NCBI GenBank assembly: GCA_944389715.1
Contig: CALXNI010000002.1
Location: 1 to 14,735, forward strand
Source of the DNA: an uncultured Clostridia bacterium
GTDB taxonomy: Bacteria > Bacillota > Clostridia > TANB77 > CAG-508
DNA length: 14,735 bases
Direction of reading: 5' to 3'
This document shows, piece after piece, positions 1 through 7,130 of this stretch. The notes below the pieces were generated by a model. It was not told where the DNA came from, did not search any database, and saw only the letters and a program-made list of their open reading frames with translations. The translations under genes were made by a program, and so were the position numbers. The first letter of the stretch is position 1; each line of letters starts with the position of its first letter.

Positions 1-2162
1 ATGAATTAAAAGAAGAAAAGAAAGTTCATTATGATACAGACTTAACAACAGAAGACTTAAAAGAATTAGTAAAAAGATTCAAAGCTGTTTATAAAGAAAA
101 TATGAATGGTGAAGAATTTCCACAAGACCCAACAGAACAATTAATGGGTGCGGTTAAAGCTGTATTTAGAAGTTGGGACAACCCAAGAGCTATAGTTTAT
201 AGAAGAATGAATGATATCCCAGGAGATTGGGGAACAGCTGTAAACGTACAAGCTATGGTTTTCGGAAACATGGGAAATACATCTGGAACAGGTGTTGCAT
301 TTACAAGAAACCCATCAACAGGTGAAAAAGGAATATTCGGTGAATACTTAATCAATGCACAAGGAGAAGACGTTGTTGCAGGTGTTAGAACACCAGAACC
401 AATTTCTAAACTTGAGCAAGATTTACCAGAATGTTACAAACAATTTATGGAAATAGCAAATAAACTTGAAAATCATTATAGAGATATGCAAGATATGGAA
501 TTTACAATTCAAGAAGGAAAACTATATTTCTTACAAACAAGAAATGGAAAAAGAACAGCTCCAGCAGCTATAAAAATAGCTTGCGATTTAGTAGATGAAG
601 GTATGATAACTAAAGAAGAAGCAGTTCTTAGAATAGAAGCTAAATCTTTAGACCAATTATTACACCCTACATTTGATAAAGATAGCCTAAAAGCAGGAGA
701 AGTAATTGGAGAAGCACTACCAGCATCTCCAGGTGCTGCAGCTGGTAAAGTAGTATTTACAGCTGAAGAAGCAAAAGAATTAGGAATGGGCGGAAAAGGT
801 GAAAGAGTAATACTTGTTCGTCTAGAAACAACACCAGAAGATATAGAAGGAATGGTTGCTAGCCAAGGTATCCTAACAGTTCGTGGAGGTATGACATCAC
901 ATGCAGCAGTTGTTGCTCGTGGTATGGGTACATGTTGCGTAAGTGGTTGTGGAGATATCAAAATGAATGAAGAAGCAGAAGAATTTGAACTTGGTGGTTA
1001 CAAATTCCATAAAGGTGACTATATTTCATTAGATGGTACAACAGGAAAAATATATAAAGGTGATATAAAAACAGTAGATGCTTCAGTTAGTGGAAACTTC
1101 GGAAGAATAATGGGATGGGCAGATGAATTTAGAACATTAAAAGTTAGAACAAATGCTGATAACCCAAGAGATACAAAAAATGCTGTTAACCTAGGAGCAG
1201 AAGGAATAGGACTTTGTAGAACAGAGCATATGTTCTTTGAAGAAGACAGAATTCCAAAAATTAGAAAAATGATTTTATCAGAAACAGTAGAAGCAAGAGA
1301 AGCAGCTTTAAATGAATTAATACCATTCCAAAAAGGTGACTTTAAAGCAATGTACAAAGAATTAAAAGGATTACCAATGACTGTACGTTATCTAGATCCA
1401 CCTCTACATGAATTCTTACCAACAGCAGAAGAAGATATTATTGCACTTGCTAAAGACATGGGAGTTACAGTAGAACACTTAAAAGAAAAATGTGCAGAAT
1501 TACATGAATTTAACCCAATGATGGGTCATAGAGGATGTAGACTTGCTGTAACATATCCAGAAATAGCAAGAATGCAAACAAGAGCATTAATGGAAGCAGC
1601 AATAGAAGTTAAAGAAGAAGATGGATACGATATAGTTCCAGAAATAATGATTCCATTAGTAGGAGAAAAGAAAGAATTAAAATTTGTAAAAGATATAGTA
1701 GTAGAAACAGCAGAACAAGTTAAAAAAGAAAAAGGATCAGATATGGAATACCATATTGGTACAATGATAGAAATACCAAGAGCAGCTCTAACAGCTGATA
1801 AAATAGCTGAAGAAGCAGAATTCTTCTCTTTCGGAACAAATGACTTAACACAAATGACATTTGGGTTCTCAAGAGACGATGCTGGTAAATTCTTAGATGC
1901 TTACTACAAAGCAAAAATTTACGAATCAGATCCATTCGCAAAACTTGATCAAGAAGGTGTTGGACAATTAGTAAAAATGGCAGCAGAAAAAGGAAGAGCA
2001 ACACGTCCAGATATTAAACTAGGAATATGTGGAGAACATGGTGGAGAACCATCAAGTGTTGAATTCTGCCATAATGTAGGATTAAACTATGTATCATGCT
2101 CACCATTTAGAGTTCCAATTGCAAGACTTGCAGCAGCACAAGCAGCAATTAAAAGTAAATAG
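1..2162 (+). CDS. ppdK: Pyruvate, phosphate dikinase (5' truncated by window edge)
   Basis: PPDK interconverts pyruvate + ATP + Pi and PEP + AMP + PPi in the cytosol. The reading frame is open from base 3, before the first ATG at 102, so the gene enters from outside the window; 720 codons are visible. The phosphohistidine motif GGMTSHAAVVARG has its His at codon 900-902, and the catalytic Cys of GICGEHGGEP is at 2028-2030. Counted from base 3 these are residues 300 and 676, exactly 155 below His455 and Cys831 of the Clostridium symbiosum enzyme, so about 155 N-terminal residues are missing. The PEP/pyruvate barrel shows GLCRTEHMFF, MIEIPRAAL and FGTNDLTQ. The Thr two residues before the His is the site modified by PPDK regulatory proteins in other organisms. 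Codon use (more GGT, CGT and C-ending codons than its neighbours) suggests high expression. Identification is secure. Confidence 0.98.
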   Translation, partial: ELKEEKKVHYDTDLTTEDLKELVKRFKAVYKENMNGEEFPQDPTEQLMGAVKAVFRSWDNPRAIVYRRMNDIPGDWGTAVNVQAMVFGNMGNTSGTGVAFTRNPSTGEKGIFGEYLINAQGEDVVAGVRTPEPISKLEQDLPECYKQFMEIANKLENHYRDMQDMEFTIQEGKLYFLQTRNGKRTAPAAIKIACDLVDEGMITKEEAVLRIEAKSLDQLLHPTFDKDSLKAGEVIGEALPASPGAAAGKVVFTAEEAKELGMGGKGERVILVRLETTPEDIEGMVASQGILTVRGGMTSHAAVVARGMGTCCVSGCGDIKMNEEAEEFELGGYKFHKGDYISLDGTTGKIYKGDIKTVDASVSGNFGRIMGWADEFRTLKVRTNADNPRDTKNAVNLGAEGIGLCRTEHMFFEEDRIPKIRKMILSETVEAREAALNELIPFQKGDFKAMYKELKGLPMTVRYLDPPLHEFLPTAEEDIIALAKDMGVTVEHLKEKCAELHEFNPMMGHRGCRLAVTYPEIARMQTRALMEAAIEVKEEDGYDIVPEIMIPLVGEKKELKFVKDIVVETAEQVKKEKGSDMEYHIGTMIEIPRAALTADKIAEEAEFFSFGTNDLTQMTFGFSRDDAGKFLDAYYKAKIYESDPFAKLDQEGVGQLVKMAAEKGRATRPDIKLGICGEHGGEPSSVEFCHNVGLNYVSCSPFRVPIARLAAAQAAIKSK

Positions 2163-2188
2163 TGTCTAATTTGAGGCATAATATAAAT

Positions 2189-2225
2189 AAAAAAGATATT
2201 CCTTATTTTAGGAATATCTTTTTTT
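2189..2225 (+). terminator. Intrinsic terminator after ppdK, probably bidirectional
   Basis: The stem gatattcc (2195-2202) pairs with ggaatatc (2211-2218) around an 8-nt loop. Six A residues precede it and seven T residues follow, so the hairpin has a U-tract when read in either direction. It lies 26 nt past the ppdK stop and could also stop minus-strand transcription from sspH. Confidence 0.88.
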
Positions 2226-2264
2226 GATATATATCATTTAAATTGTAATTTGTGTGATTAAATT

Positions 2265-2326
2265 ACGATTCAGGACAGTCCCCTTTTGTCACTTTAGGAC
2301 AAAAGGGGGACAGTCCCTAGAATCGT
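2265..2326 (-). repeat. GGGACTGTCC palindromic repeat, copy 1 (hairpin)
   Basis: This 62-nt near-perfect hairpin abuts the sspH stop codon with no gap. Outer arms acgattc/gaatcgt enclose two GGACAGTCC units, then an inner stem ttttgtc/gacaaaa with loop actttag. Read on the sspH sense strand the order is TTCTAGGGACTGTCCCC, loop, GGGGACTGTCCTGAA. Related sequence recurs at 12018-12062 and 14181-14199. No T-run follows on the minus strand, so it is not a classic terminator; a REP- or MITE-like element is the likelier reading. Confidence 0.8.
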
Positions 2327-2509
2327 TTATTCATACAAATCACTTTCATACAAATCTTCAATATACACATCTTTTTCTTTAGATCCATCTAAAAAACCAA
2401 TTTTTGCAATATCATCATGCACTTCTTGTATCCATACTGGCTTTTCGTTATAATAAACTTCGTTTAGCTGTTTATGATTTAAAATTTCGTTAATTCTTTG
2501 CTTATTCAT
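2327..2509 (-). CDS. sspH: Small acid-soluble spore protein, H type
   Basis: This 60-residue protein begins MNKQRINEIL and contains VYYNEKPVWIQEV, followed by a short acidic end. It matches the SspH family (about 59 residues) in length and layout: an N-terminal (I/K)QRAKEI-like helix, then V.YNG.PV.IQ.V, then a charged tail. SspH-type SASPs are minor forespore proteins packed into the spore core. The start ATG is at 2507-2509, with ribosome site GGAGGT (complement of 2517-2522) 7 nt upstream. The gene is monocistronic, convergent with ppdK and divergent from the DUF5050-type gene. A forespore-type promoter candidate lies upstream. The call rests on remembered family features, not an alignment, but it fits well and marks the organism as a probable spore former. 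Confidence 0.82.
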   Translation of the reverse strand: MNKQRINEILNHKQLNEVYYNEKPVWIQEVHDDIAKIGFLDGSKEKDVYIEDLYESDLYE

Positions 2510-2544
2510 TTACATTACCTCCAAATTTGTATAACTAATAATAC

Positions 2545-2575
2545 CATTTTATCCAAAAAACTAGAAAAAATACTT
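2545..2575 (-). promoter_or_regulatory. Candidate forespore (sigma F/G-like) promoter for sspH
   Basis: On the minus strand GGATAAAATG (complement of 2545-2554) fits the sigma-F -10 pattern GGnnAnAHTR. A weak -35 match (AAGTA, 2571-2575) lies 16 nt further up. The site is about 36 nt before the sspH start. The -35 half is poor, so this is tentative and rests partly on the spore role of the gene. Confidence 0.3.
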
Positions 2576-2602
2576 GATAATATATTATTAAAATAATATA
2601 AT
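2574..2602 (+). promoter_or_regulatory. Sigma-A promoter for the DUF5050-type gene
   Basis: TTGATA (2574-2579), a 17-nt spacer, and TATAAT (2597-2602) make a near-consensus vegetative promoter. The expected start near 2609 gives a leader of about 46 nt with ribosome site agagggg at 2644-2650. It is back to back with the proposed sspH promoter. Confidence 0.7.
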
Positions 2603-2655
2603 TATTATGTTAAAATATAAATTATATATCATACTAAAGAGAAAGAGGGGAAACA

Positions 2656-3748
2656 ATGAAAGAGAAGCTTATTAATTTAAAAAATAAAATAATTTCAGGT
2701 TTTATTAGTTTAAAGAATAAATTAATATCAAATTTTATTGATTTAAAAAATAAAACAATACCATTTATAAAAACATATAAAGCAATTTCTATTATTGCAT
2801 TAATAGCTTTAGTTGTAGTAATGGCATTGCTTATTATTATATTTGATAAAAAAGAAATAGGAAATACAAGTGGAAACTTAAATAACTTAGGTTTTTCAGT
2901 AGATAAAGGTGGATGGGTATATTATTTAGGATATAACCAAGGCGTATCTGATGGAATTTATAGAGTAAAACGGAAATAAAAAAGAAAAAGTAATTAGTGA
3001 TTATGGAAGCTATTTAAATAGGTTAGGAAATTACATTTATTATTTAGATTCTCAAGAATACAATATTGTAAAAGTAAAAACAAATGGGAAAAATAAAGAG
3101 ATAATTGTAGAAGATGTTGATCCAGAAGTAATTACAGTATCAGATAATTGGATATATTATTTTGATAATTCATATTTTTATAAAGTAAAAACAAATGGAG
3201 AAGATAAAAAAAGATTATCTTCTAAGTCTATAGAAAATTATGAAATAGTGGGAAATTGGATATATTATTCTTATAAAAATGATGGAAAATATGTAATTGC
3301 AAAAATGAAAACTGATGGAGAAGATAATACTAGAATAGATTTAGAGACAGGTAAAGCTTTTTCTGTATCAGGAAGTTATATTTATTATATCTATGAATCT
3401 TATAACAATGAAAACAATGAATATTATTATGAGTTATACAGAATTAAAACAAATGGTAATAACAAGGAAAAAATAATAGATATAAGTGGCAATATAGATA
3501 TAGATACTGTTAATTTCAATGAAAATGCGGTTTATTATACAAAAATAGACGAAAATGAAAATTTGGGTATATGTAAGATAGATTTAAAAAGCAAGGAAGA
3601 AACAAAAATAGTAGATGTACAAGGATATAGTACAAAAATAAACTTGCAGGATAATTGGATCTATTACCCAGATGAAGATGAAAATGGAGATGTACAAATG
3701 TTTAGAATAAAAACTAATGGAGAAGATAAACAAAATTTATCTCTTTAG
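2656..3748 (+). pseudogene. Membrane-anchored DUF5050-type beta-propeller-like protein, frameshifted
   Basis: Two frames together encode about 365 residues. The first piece (2656-2979, 107 aa) has a Lys-rich cytoplasmic start with three 11-residue repeats (INLKNKIISGF, ISLKNKLISNF, IDLKNKTIPF), one membrane segment at residues 44-63, then GGWVYYLGYNQG. The second frame is open from 2969 to the stop at 3746-3748 and carries about five further repeats of the form NWIYY...(Y/F)(K/R)(V/I)KTNGxxK, typical of DUF5050-like extracellular repeat domains. At the junction (2965-2974) the text reads gtaaaacgg where a sister repeat at 3064-3077 reads gtaaaaacaaatgg: five bases of the KTNG motif are missing. 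The sensor-like or cell-surface role is unknown. The first ATG has a good ribosome site. It may be a true pseudogene, a strain mutation or an assembly error. A GTG at 3248 could in principle restart, but it lies inside the repeat array and lacks an evident ribosome site. Confidence 0.75.
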
Positions 3749-3750
3749 AA

Positions 3751-3778
3751 TTTAGGGTTGCATTTATGCAACCCTAAA
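3751..3778 (+). terminator. Hairpin terminator after the DUF5050-type gene
   Basis: A 12-13 bp perfect stem, tttagggttgca / tgcaaccctaaa, with loop ttta begins 2 nt after the stop codon. Only a weak T-rich stretch (ttaatttt, 3782-3789) follows, so termination may be partial. That would let some transcription reach the downstream kinase-like gene, for which I see no clear promoter. Confidence 0.65.
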
Positions 3779-3820
3779 TAGTTAATTTTAAATTGTAAAA
3801 AATATATTTGGAGGAGATTT

Positions 3821-5461
3821 ATGCAAATAGAATATAACAATACAATAATTGATGTAAAAAGAGGTACAAAAGTATTAGATTTATTTAGCCAAGAGATAAG
3901 TAAAAGAAATAACGAAATAATAGCATGCAAATTTAATAATGAAGTAAAAAGCCTAAATTTTGAAATTAATTCAAATGGAAAAATAGAGCTAATAGATATA
4001 ACTAATAAGGATGGAATGAGGATATATAAAAGAGGGTTAATATTTATAATATCAAAAGCTTTCAATGAATTATATCCACAAGCATTGCTTACTGTTAATT
4101 ACCAGCTATATCATTCTATGTTATGTGAAATAGACAATTTAAAAGTAACTAATGAGATGATAGATAAAGTAAATAAAAGAGTAAAAGAAATAATAAAAAG
4201 TAATATTCCTATTACAAGGAAAATAATGACAAAAGAAGAAGCTCTAGAATTTTATAATAAAGAGAAAACATTAAAAGGAAAATTACAATTAGATTTAGAG
4301 CAAAAAAAAGAAGTAACTTTGTATTGTTGCGAAGATTATTATAATTATTTTTATGGAGTAATGCCAATTTCTACAGGATGTATAAAAGAATATGAATTAC
4401 TAAAATATCAAGATAGATTTTTAATAAGATATCCAAGTAGAAAAAATCCATACTTGCTACCTAAATTTATAGAATGTCCTAAACTTGTTAGTGCACTTGA
4501 CGAATACGAAGAATTGCATAAAGTTTTAAATGTTAATACTCTATATAAATTAAATCAAATAATAAAAAATAAAAAAATTAAAGATTATATTTTAATGGAT
4601 GAGGCATTGCACGAGAAAAAAATAGCAAAAATAGCAGATGAAATATCAAAAAATAAAAATACAAAAGTAATTCTTATTGCAGGACCTTCTTCTTCTGGGA
4701 AAACTACTTTTGCAAAAAGATTAGAACTAGAACTTAGATTAAATGGAATAAAACCAAAAACAATATCGGTTGATAATTATTTTAAGGAAAGAAAAGATAC
4801 GCCAAAGGACGAAAACGGAGAATATGATTTTGAAGCTATAGATGCAATTGATACTAAGCTTTTAAATAATGATCTAATAAAATTACTAAATGGCGAGAAA
4901 ATAAAAATGCCAACATTCAATTTCCATACAGGAAATAAAGAATATAAAGGTAATGAAATGAAACTAGAAGAAGATGAAGTACTTATTATGGAAGGAATTC
5001 ATTGCTTAAATGATAAACTTACATTTTTAATTCCTAAAGAACAAAAATTTAAAATTTATATCAGTTGTTTAACAGTATTAAACATTGATTACTATAATAG
5101 AATATCAACTACTGATACAAGATTAATAAGAAGAATTGTTAGAGACAATCAATTTAGAGGATATAGTGCTTTGCATACTTTAAAAATGTGGCCATCTGTA
5201 AATAAAGGAGAAGCAAAAAATATATTTGCATATCAAGAAGAAGCTAATGTAATGTTTAACTCTTCATTGATATATGAACTTAGTGTACTAAAAGACTATG
5301 CAATTCCTTTATTGAAAGAAATAGGACAAGAAAAAACCGAGTACTCTGAAGCCAAAAGAATAATCTCTATGTTAGAATATTTTGAGTCAATACCATCAGA
5401 TTATATTTTAAAGAATTCATTACTAAGAGAGTTTATTGGTGGAAGCATATTTGAAGAATAA
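3821..5461 (+). CDS. Uridine kinase-like nucleoside kinase with N-terminal TGS/ThrRS-like domains
   Basis: The 546-residue protein has three parts. Residues 1-60 resemble a TGS domain. Residues 65-250 resemble the second additional domain of threonyl-tRNA synthetase (GMRIYKRGLIFIISKA, YQLYHSMLCEI). Residues 280-546 form a phosphoribulokinase/uridine kinase P-loop domain with Walker A GPSSSGKTT (288-296), the substrate region VDNYFKERKDTP, EGIHCLND, and the Arg-rich TDTRLIRRIVRD. This architecture is that of the roughly 550-aa 'uridine kinase' or nucleoside kinase family common in Clostridia and Thermotogae, which is about 2.5 times the size of ordinary Udk. It probably phosphorylates a nucleoside with a nucleoside triphosphate; the exact substrate cannot be read from sequence. 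The ATG follows GGAGG (3810-3814) by 6 nt. It sits 72 nt after a hairpin terminator and is apparently transcribed alone or by read-through. Confidence 0.9.
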   Translation: MQIEYNNTIIDVKRGTKVLDLFSQEISKRNNEIIACKFNNEVKSLNFEINSNGKIELIDITNKDGMRIYKRGLIFIISKAFNELYPQALLTVNYQLYHSMLCEIDNLKVTNEMIDKVNKRVKEIIKSNIPITRKIMTKEEALEFYNKEKTLKGKLQLDLEQKKEVTLYCCEDYYNYFYGVMPISTGCIKEYELLKYQDRFLIRYPSRKNPYLLPKFIECPKLVSALDEYEELHKVLNVNTLYKLNQIIKNKKIKDYILMDEALHEKKIAKIADEISKNKNTKVILIAGPSSSGKTTFAKRLELELRLNGIKPKTISVDNYFKERKDTPKDENGEYDFEAIDAIDTKLLNNDLIKLLNGEKIKMPTFNFHTGNKEYKGNEMKLEEDEVLIMEGIHCLNDKLTFLIPKEQKFKIYISCLTVLNIDYYNRISTTDTRLIRRIVRDNQFRGYSALHTLKMWPSVNKGEAKNIFAYQEEANVMFNSSLIYELSVLKDYAIPLLKEIGQEKTEYSEAKRIISMLEYFESIPSDYILKNSLLREFIGGSIFEE

Positions 5462-5520
5462 TAATTATGTAAGATGAATTGTGATTTGTTGTTTAGAGGT
5501 TAGAGATTAGAATTTAAAAA

Positions 5521-5601
5521 TGTAGGGACGGCAATCTGCCGTCCGAAAAATGCGGGATTTATTGCAAACGTTGTATGGGTCACCCAGGGGTGCACCCTAC
5601 A
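5521..5601. repeat. 81-bp MITE-like element with short terminal inverted repeats
   Basis: The segment begins TGTAGGG (5521-5527) and ends CCCTACA (5595-5601), an exact 7-bp inverted repeat. Inside are a perfect 8-bp stem ggacggca/tgccgtcc with loop atc (5526-5544) and the palindromes gggtcaccc and gggtgcaccc. It is far richer in GC than the flanking DNA, has no coding frame and fills most of the 195-bp gap between two genes. No transposase is near, so movement would need one in trans. Flanks (aatttaaaaa on the left, gattttaaaa on the right) are similar, but no clean target duplication is visible. Confidence 0.65.
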
Positions 5602-5656
5602 GATTTTAAAATAAATTTAATAATACAAATTACAATTTATAGGAGAGATAAAGTAT

Positions 5657-5962
5657 ATGAAAACATTTAACGAAATTGATGAAGAATTTATATGTGAAAA
5701 CTGTGGTAAACATGTAGAAAAATTGGGATATTCTTGCAGAAATCATTGTAACCATTGTTTATATTCGAAACATGTTGATAAAAACCCAGGAGATAGACAA
5801 GAGGAATGCCATGGAATGCTTGAACCAATAGGAGTAGAGATAAGTAACAAAAAAGGATATGTAATTGTATACAAATGTAAAAAGTGTGGGCAAATTAGAA
5901 AAAATAAAGCAGCAAAAGATGATAATATGGATTTGATAATAAAATTGTCTGTTACAAAATGA
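5657..5962 (+). CDS. RNHCP-type zinc-ribbon protein
   Basis: This 101-residue protein of unknown function carries the RNHCP-domain signature: CENC (13-16), CRNHCNHCLYSKHVD (27-41), C51 and a CKKCG knuckle (74-78). The eight Cys residues could hold one or two zinc ions. The family is named for Arg-Asn-His-Cys-Pro; here the Pro is Asn (RNHCN), while the Cys spacing and the SKHVD part are kept. Family members are short cytosolic proteins seen in many bacteria without a settled role; nucleic-acid binding is only a guess. Ribosome site AGGAG (5641-5645) is 11 nt before the ATG, slightly long. The gene lies 55 nt past the MITE-like element and ends 5 nt before a giant hairpin. I see no clear promoter of its own. 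Confidence 0.85.
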   Translation: MKTFNEIDEEFICENCGKHVEKLGYSCRNHCNHCLYSKHVDKNPGDRQEECHGMLEPIGVEISNKKGYVIVYKCKKCGQIRKNKAAKDDNMDLIIKLSVTK

Positions 5963-5967
5963 GGGGA

Positions 5968-6057
5968 GAAAAACTGGTCGGAGAAAAATTGCTCGTAGTG
6001 AAAATTCCACATTTGTGGAATTTTCGCTACGAGCAGTTTTTCTCCGACCAGTTTTTC
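5968..6057. terminator. 90-nt near-perfect hairpin between convergent genes
   Basis: Two 44-nt arms (5968-6011 and 6014-6057) are exact inverted repeats except for two T:G wobble positions, with only 2 nt between them (the innermost pairs would open). Both outer ends carry gaaaaac/gtttttc, so each strand has a T5 run on exit. It lies 5 nt after the RNHCP stop and 11 nt from the htpX stop, exactly where a shared bidirectional terminator belongs. It is much longer than a usual terminator, so an inserted palindromic element serving as terminator is possible. Confidence 0.75.
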
Positions 6058-6068
6058 ATCAATTTGTT

Positions 6069-6968
6069 TTATCTAATATTCTGCAATGCTTCAATTCTAT
6101 CTTCAATACTAGGATGAGTAGAAAATAGACTTGCTTTTTTCTTTTTATTTGCATTCTTTTTAAATGGGTTAACAATATACATATTTTCTGTTGCTTTATT
6201 TGCAACTTTTAACTCATTTGGATCATCATCTAATTTCCTTAAAGCAGAAATTAGTCCATCTGGATTTCTTGTAAACTCTACAGCTGTACTATCTGCTAAA
6301 AATTCTCTTCTTCTTGATACTGCCATTTGCATTAATTTTCCGAGAATAGGAGCTAGTATTAAAAATATTAATCCTATAAGCATTAATATACCATTACCTT
6401 TGTTATCATTATCTCTATCACGTCCTCCACCAAAGAATAGAGACCTTGTAAAAATATCAGATAGCATTACTATAAATCCAACCATTACAGTAACAACAGC
6501 TGATAATAAAATATCATAATTTTTTATATGAGCTAATTCGTGTGCAATAACACCTTCTAGTTCATAATACTCTAATTTTTCTAAAAGGCCAGTGGTTACA
6601 CAAATAATAGCATGTTCTGGATTTCTTCCAGTTGCAAAAGCATTTGGTTGCTTATCATCTACTATATATAATCTTGGTTTGTGAGAAAGACCAGATGAAA
6701 TCATAAGACCATCCAATATATTTATAATTTTTTTGTTTTCTTCAACTGTTGCAGGTCTGGCATGAGAAACAGAAAGTATAATTTTATCACTATTATAATA
6801 AGAAGCCCAACTTGCAAGTATTGAAAATGCTAGAGCTATTGTAATGGCAAGAGGTGCACTTAAATCAAATGCCATACATATATAGTATAAAATTAATGTA
6901 ATTATTAATACAAATCCAAATACTATAAAAATTGATTTTCTTTTATTTTTCCTTATATCATCAAACAT
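6069..6968 (-). CDS. htpX: HtpX-type M48 family membrane zinc metalloprotease
   Basis: HtpX is a membrane-bound protease that degrades misfolded membrane proteins, with its active site on the cytoplasmic face. I take the ATG at 6966-6968 (299 aa, starting MFDDIRKNKRKS) because AGGTG (complement of 6974-6978) lies 5-6 nt upstream. A GTG at 6975-6977 would add three residues but overlaps that ribosome site. Two membrane segments lie near residues 13-57, the zinc motif HELAH is at 143-147, further hydrophobic segments are near 152-177 and 193-214, and the third ligand Glu is in SRRREFLAD (Glu222). The C-terminal STHPSIEDRIEAL is a family hallmark. A Gly/Asp-rich loop (FFGGGRDRDNDNKGNG) replaces the usual short linker. 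The gene is monocistronic, with a strong promoter and the shared hairpin downstream. Confidence 0.95.
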   Translation of the reverse strand: MFDDIRKNKRKSIFIVFGFVLIITLILYYICMAFDLSAPLAITIALAFSILASWASYYNSDKIILSVSHARPATVEENKKIINILDGLMISSGLSHKPRLYIVDDKQPNAFATGRNPEHAIICVTTGLLEKLEYYELEGVIAHELAHIKNYDILLSAVVTVMVGFIVMLSDIFTRSLFFGGGRDRDNDNKGNGILMLIGLIFLILAPILGKLMQMAVSRRREFLADSTAVEFTRNPDGLISALRKLDDDPNELKVANKATENMYIVNPFKKNANKKKKASLFSTHPSIEDRIEALQNIR

Positions 6969-6985
6969 ATTAATCACCTAATAAA

Positions 6986-7014
6986 ATTATATCATAATAA
7001 GATTTTTAATACAA
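6986..7014 (-). promoter_or_regulatory. Extended -10 promoter for htpX
   Basis: On the minus strand TTGTAT (7009-7014) and TATAAT (6986-6991) are separated by 17 nt, and TGA immediately before the -10 makes an extended TGn element. The expected start, near 6979, is only about 11 nt before the ATG and barely leaves room for the AGGTG site, so the leader would be unusually short. Confidence 0.65.
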
Positions 7015-7062
7015 ATATTATTTTGAATTTATATAATTAATAGCATTATTAAAGAAAGTATC

Positions 7063-7091
7063 TTCACAAATATTAAATATTATGTTAATAT
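7063..7091 (+). promoter_or_regulatory. Candidate promoter for the HD-domain gene
   Basis: TTCACA (7063-7068), 17 nt, then TAATAT (7086-7091) preceded by TGT, an extended -10. The expected start near 7098 gives a leader of about 33 nt holding the GGAGG site. The region is very AT-rich, so chance matches are common; TTGAAT at 7023-7028 is a weaker alternative. Confidence 0.45.
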
Positions 7092-7130
7092 ATATATATA
7101 TTTAAAAATGAATTAAAAATGGAGGAAAAA

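Noticed and set aside
509..961. Open frame of about 150 codons on the minus strand inside ppdK (and a similar one at 1019-1357)
   Set aside because: Ser/Pro/Ile-rich shadow of a strongly conserved plus-strand enzyme gene; no ribosome site or recognisable domain.
2965..2990. Programmed -1 shift on the A-rich run in the DUF5050-type gene
   Set aside because: The aaaaaag run lies at and after the stop codon of the first frame (2977-2979), and the sister repeats show that bases are missing from the KTNG codons.
3064..3740. Regular KTNG-type DNA repeats considered as CRISPR or tandem non-coding repeats
   Set aside because: The spacing is irregular, the repeats are in one open frame and the translated units form a known type of protein repeat.
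3779..3820. Riboswitch or T-box leader before the kinase-like gene with ThrRS-like domains
   Set aside because: Only about 42 nt separate the terminator hairpin from the ATG; there is no T-box sequence or space for an aptamer.
7084..7107. TA-rich run before the HD gene as a regulatory repeat
   Set aside because: Low-complexity AT sequence is expected in such a genome and only part of it fits the proposed -10 region.
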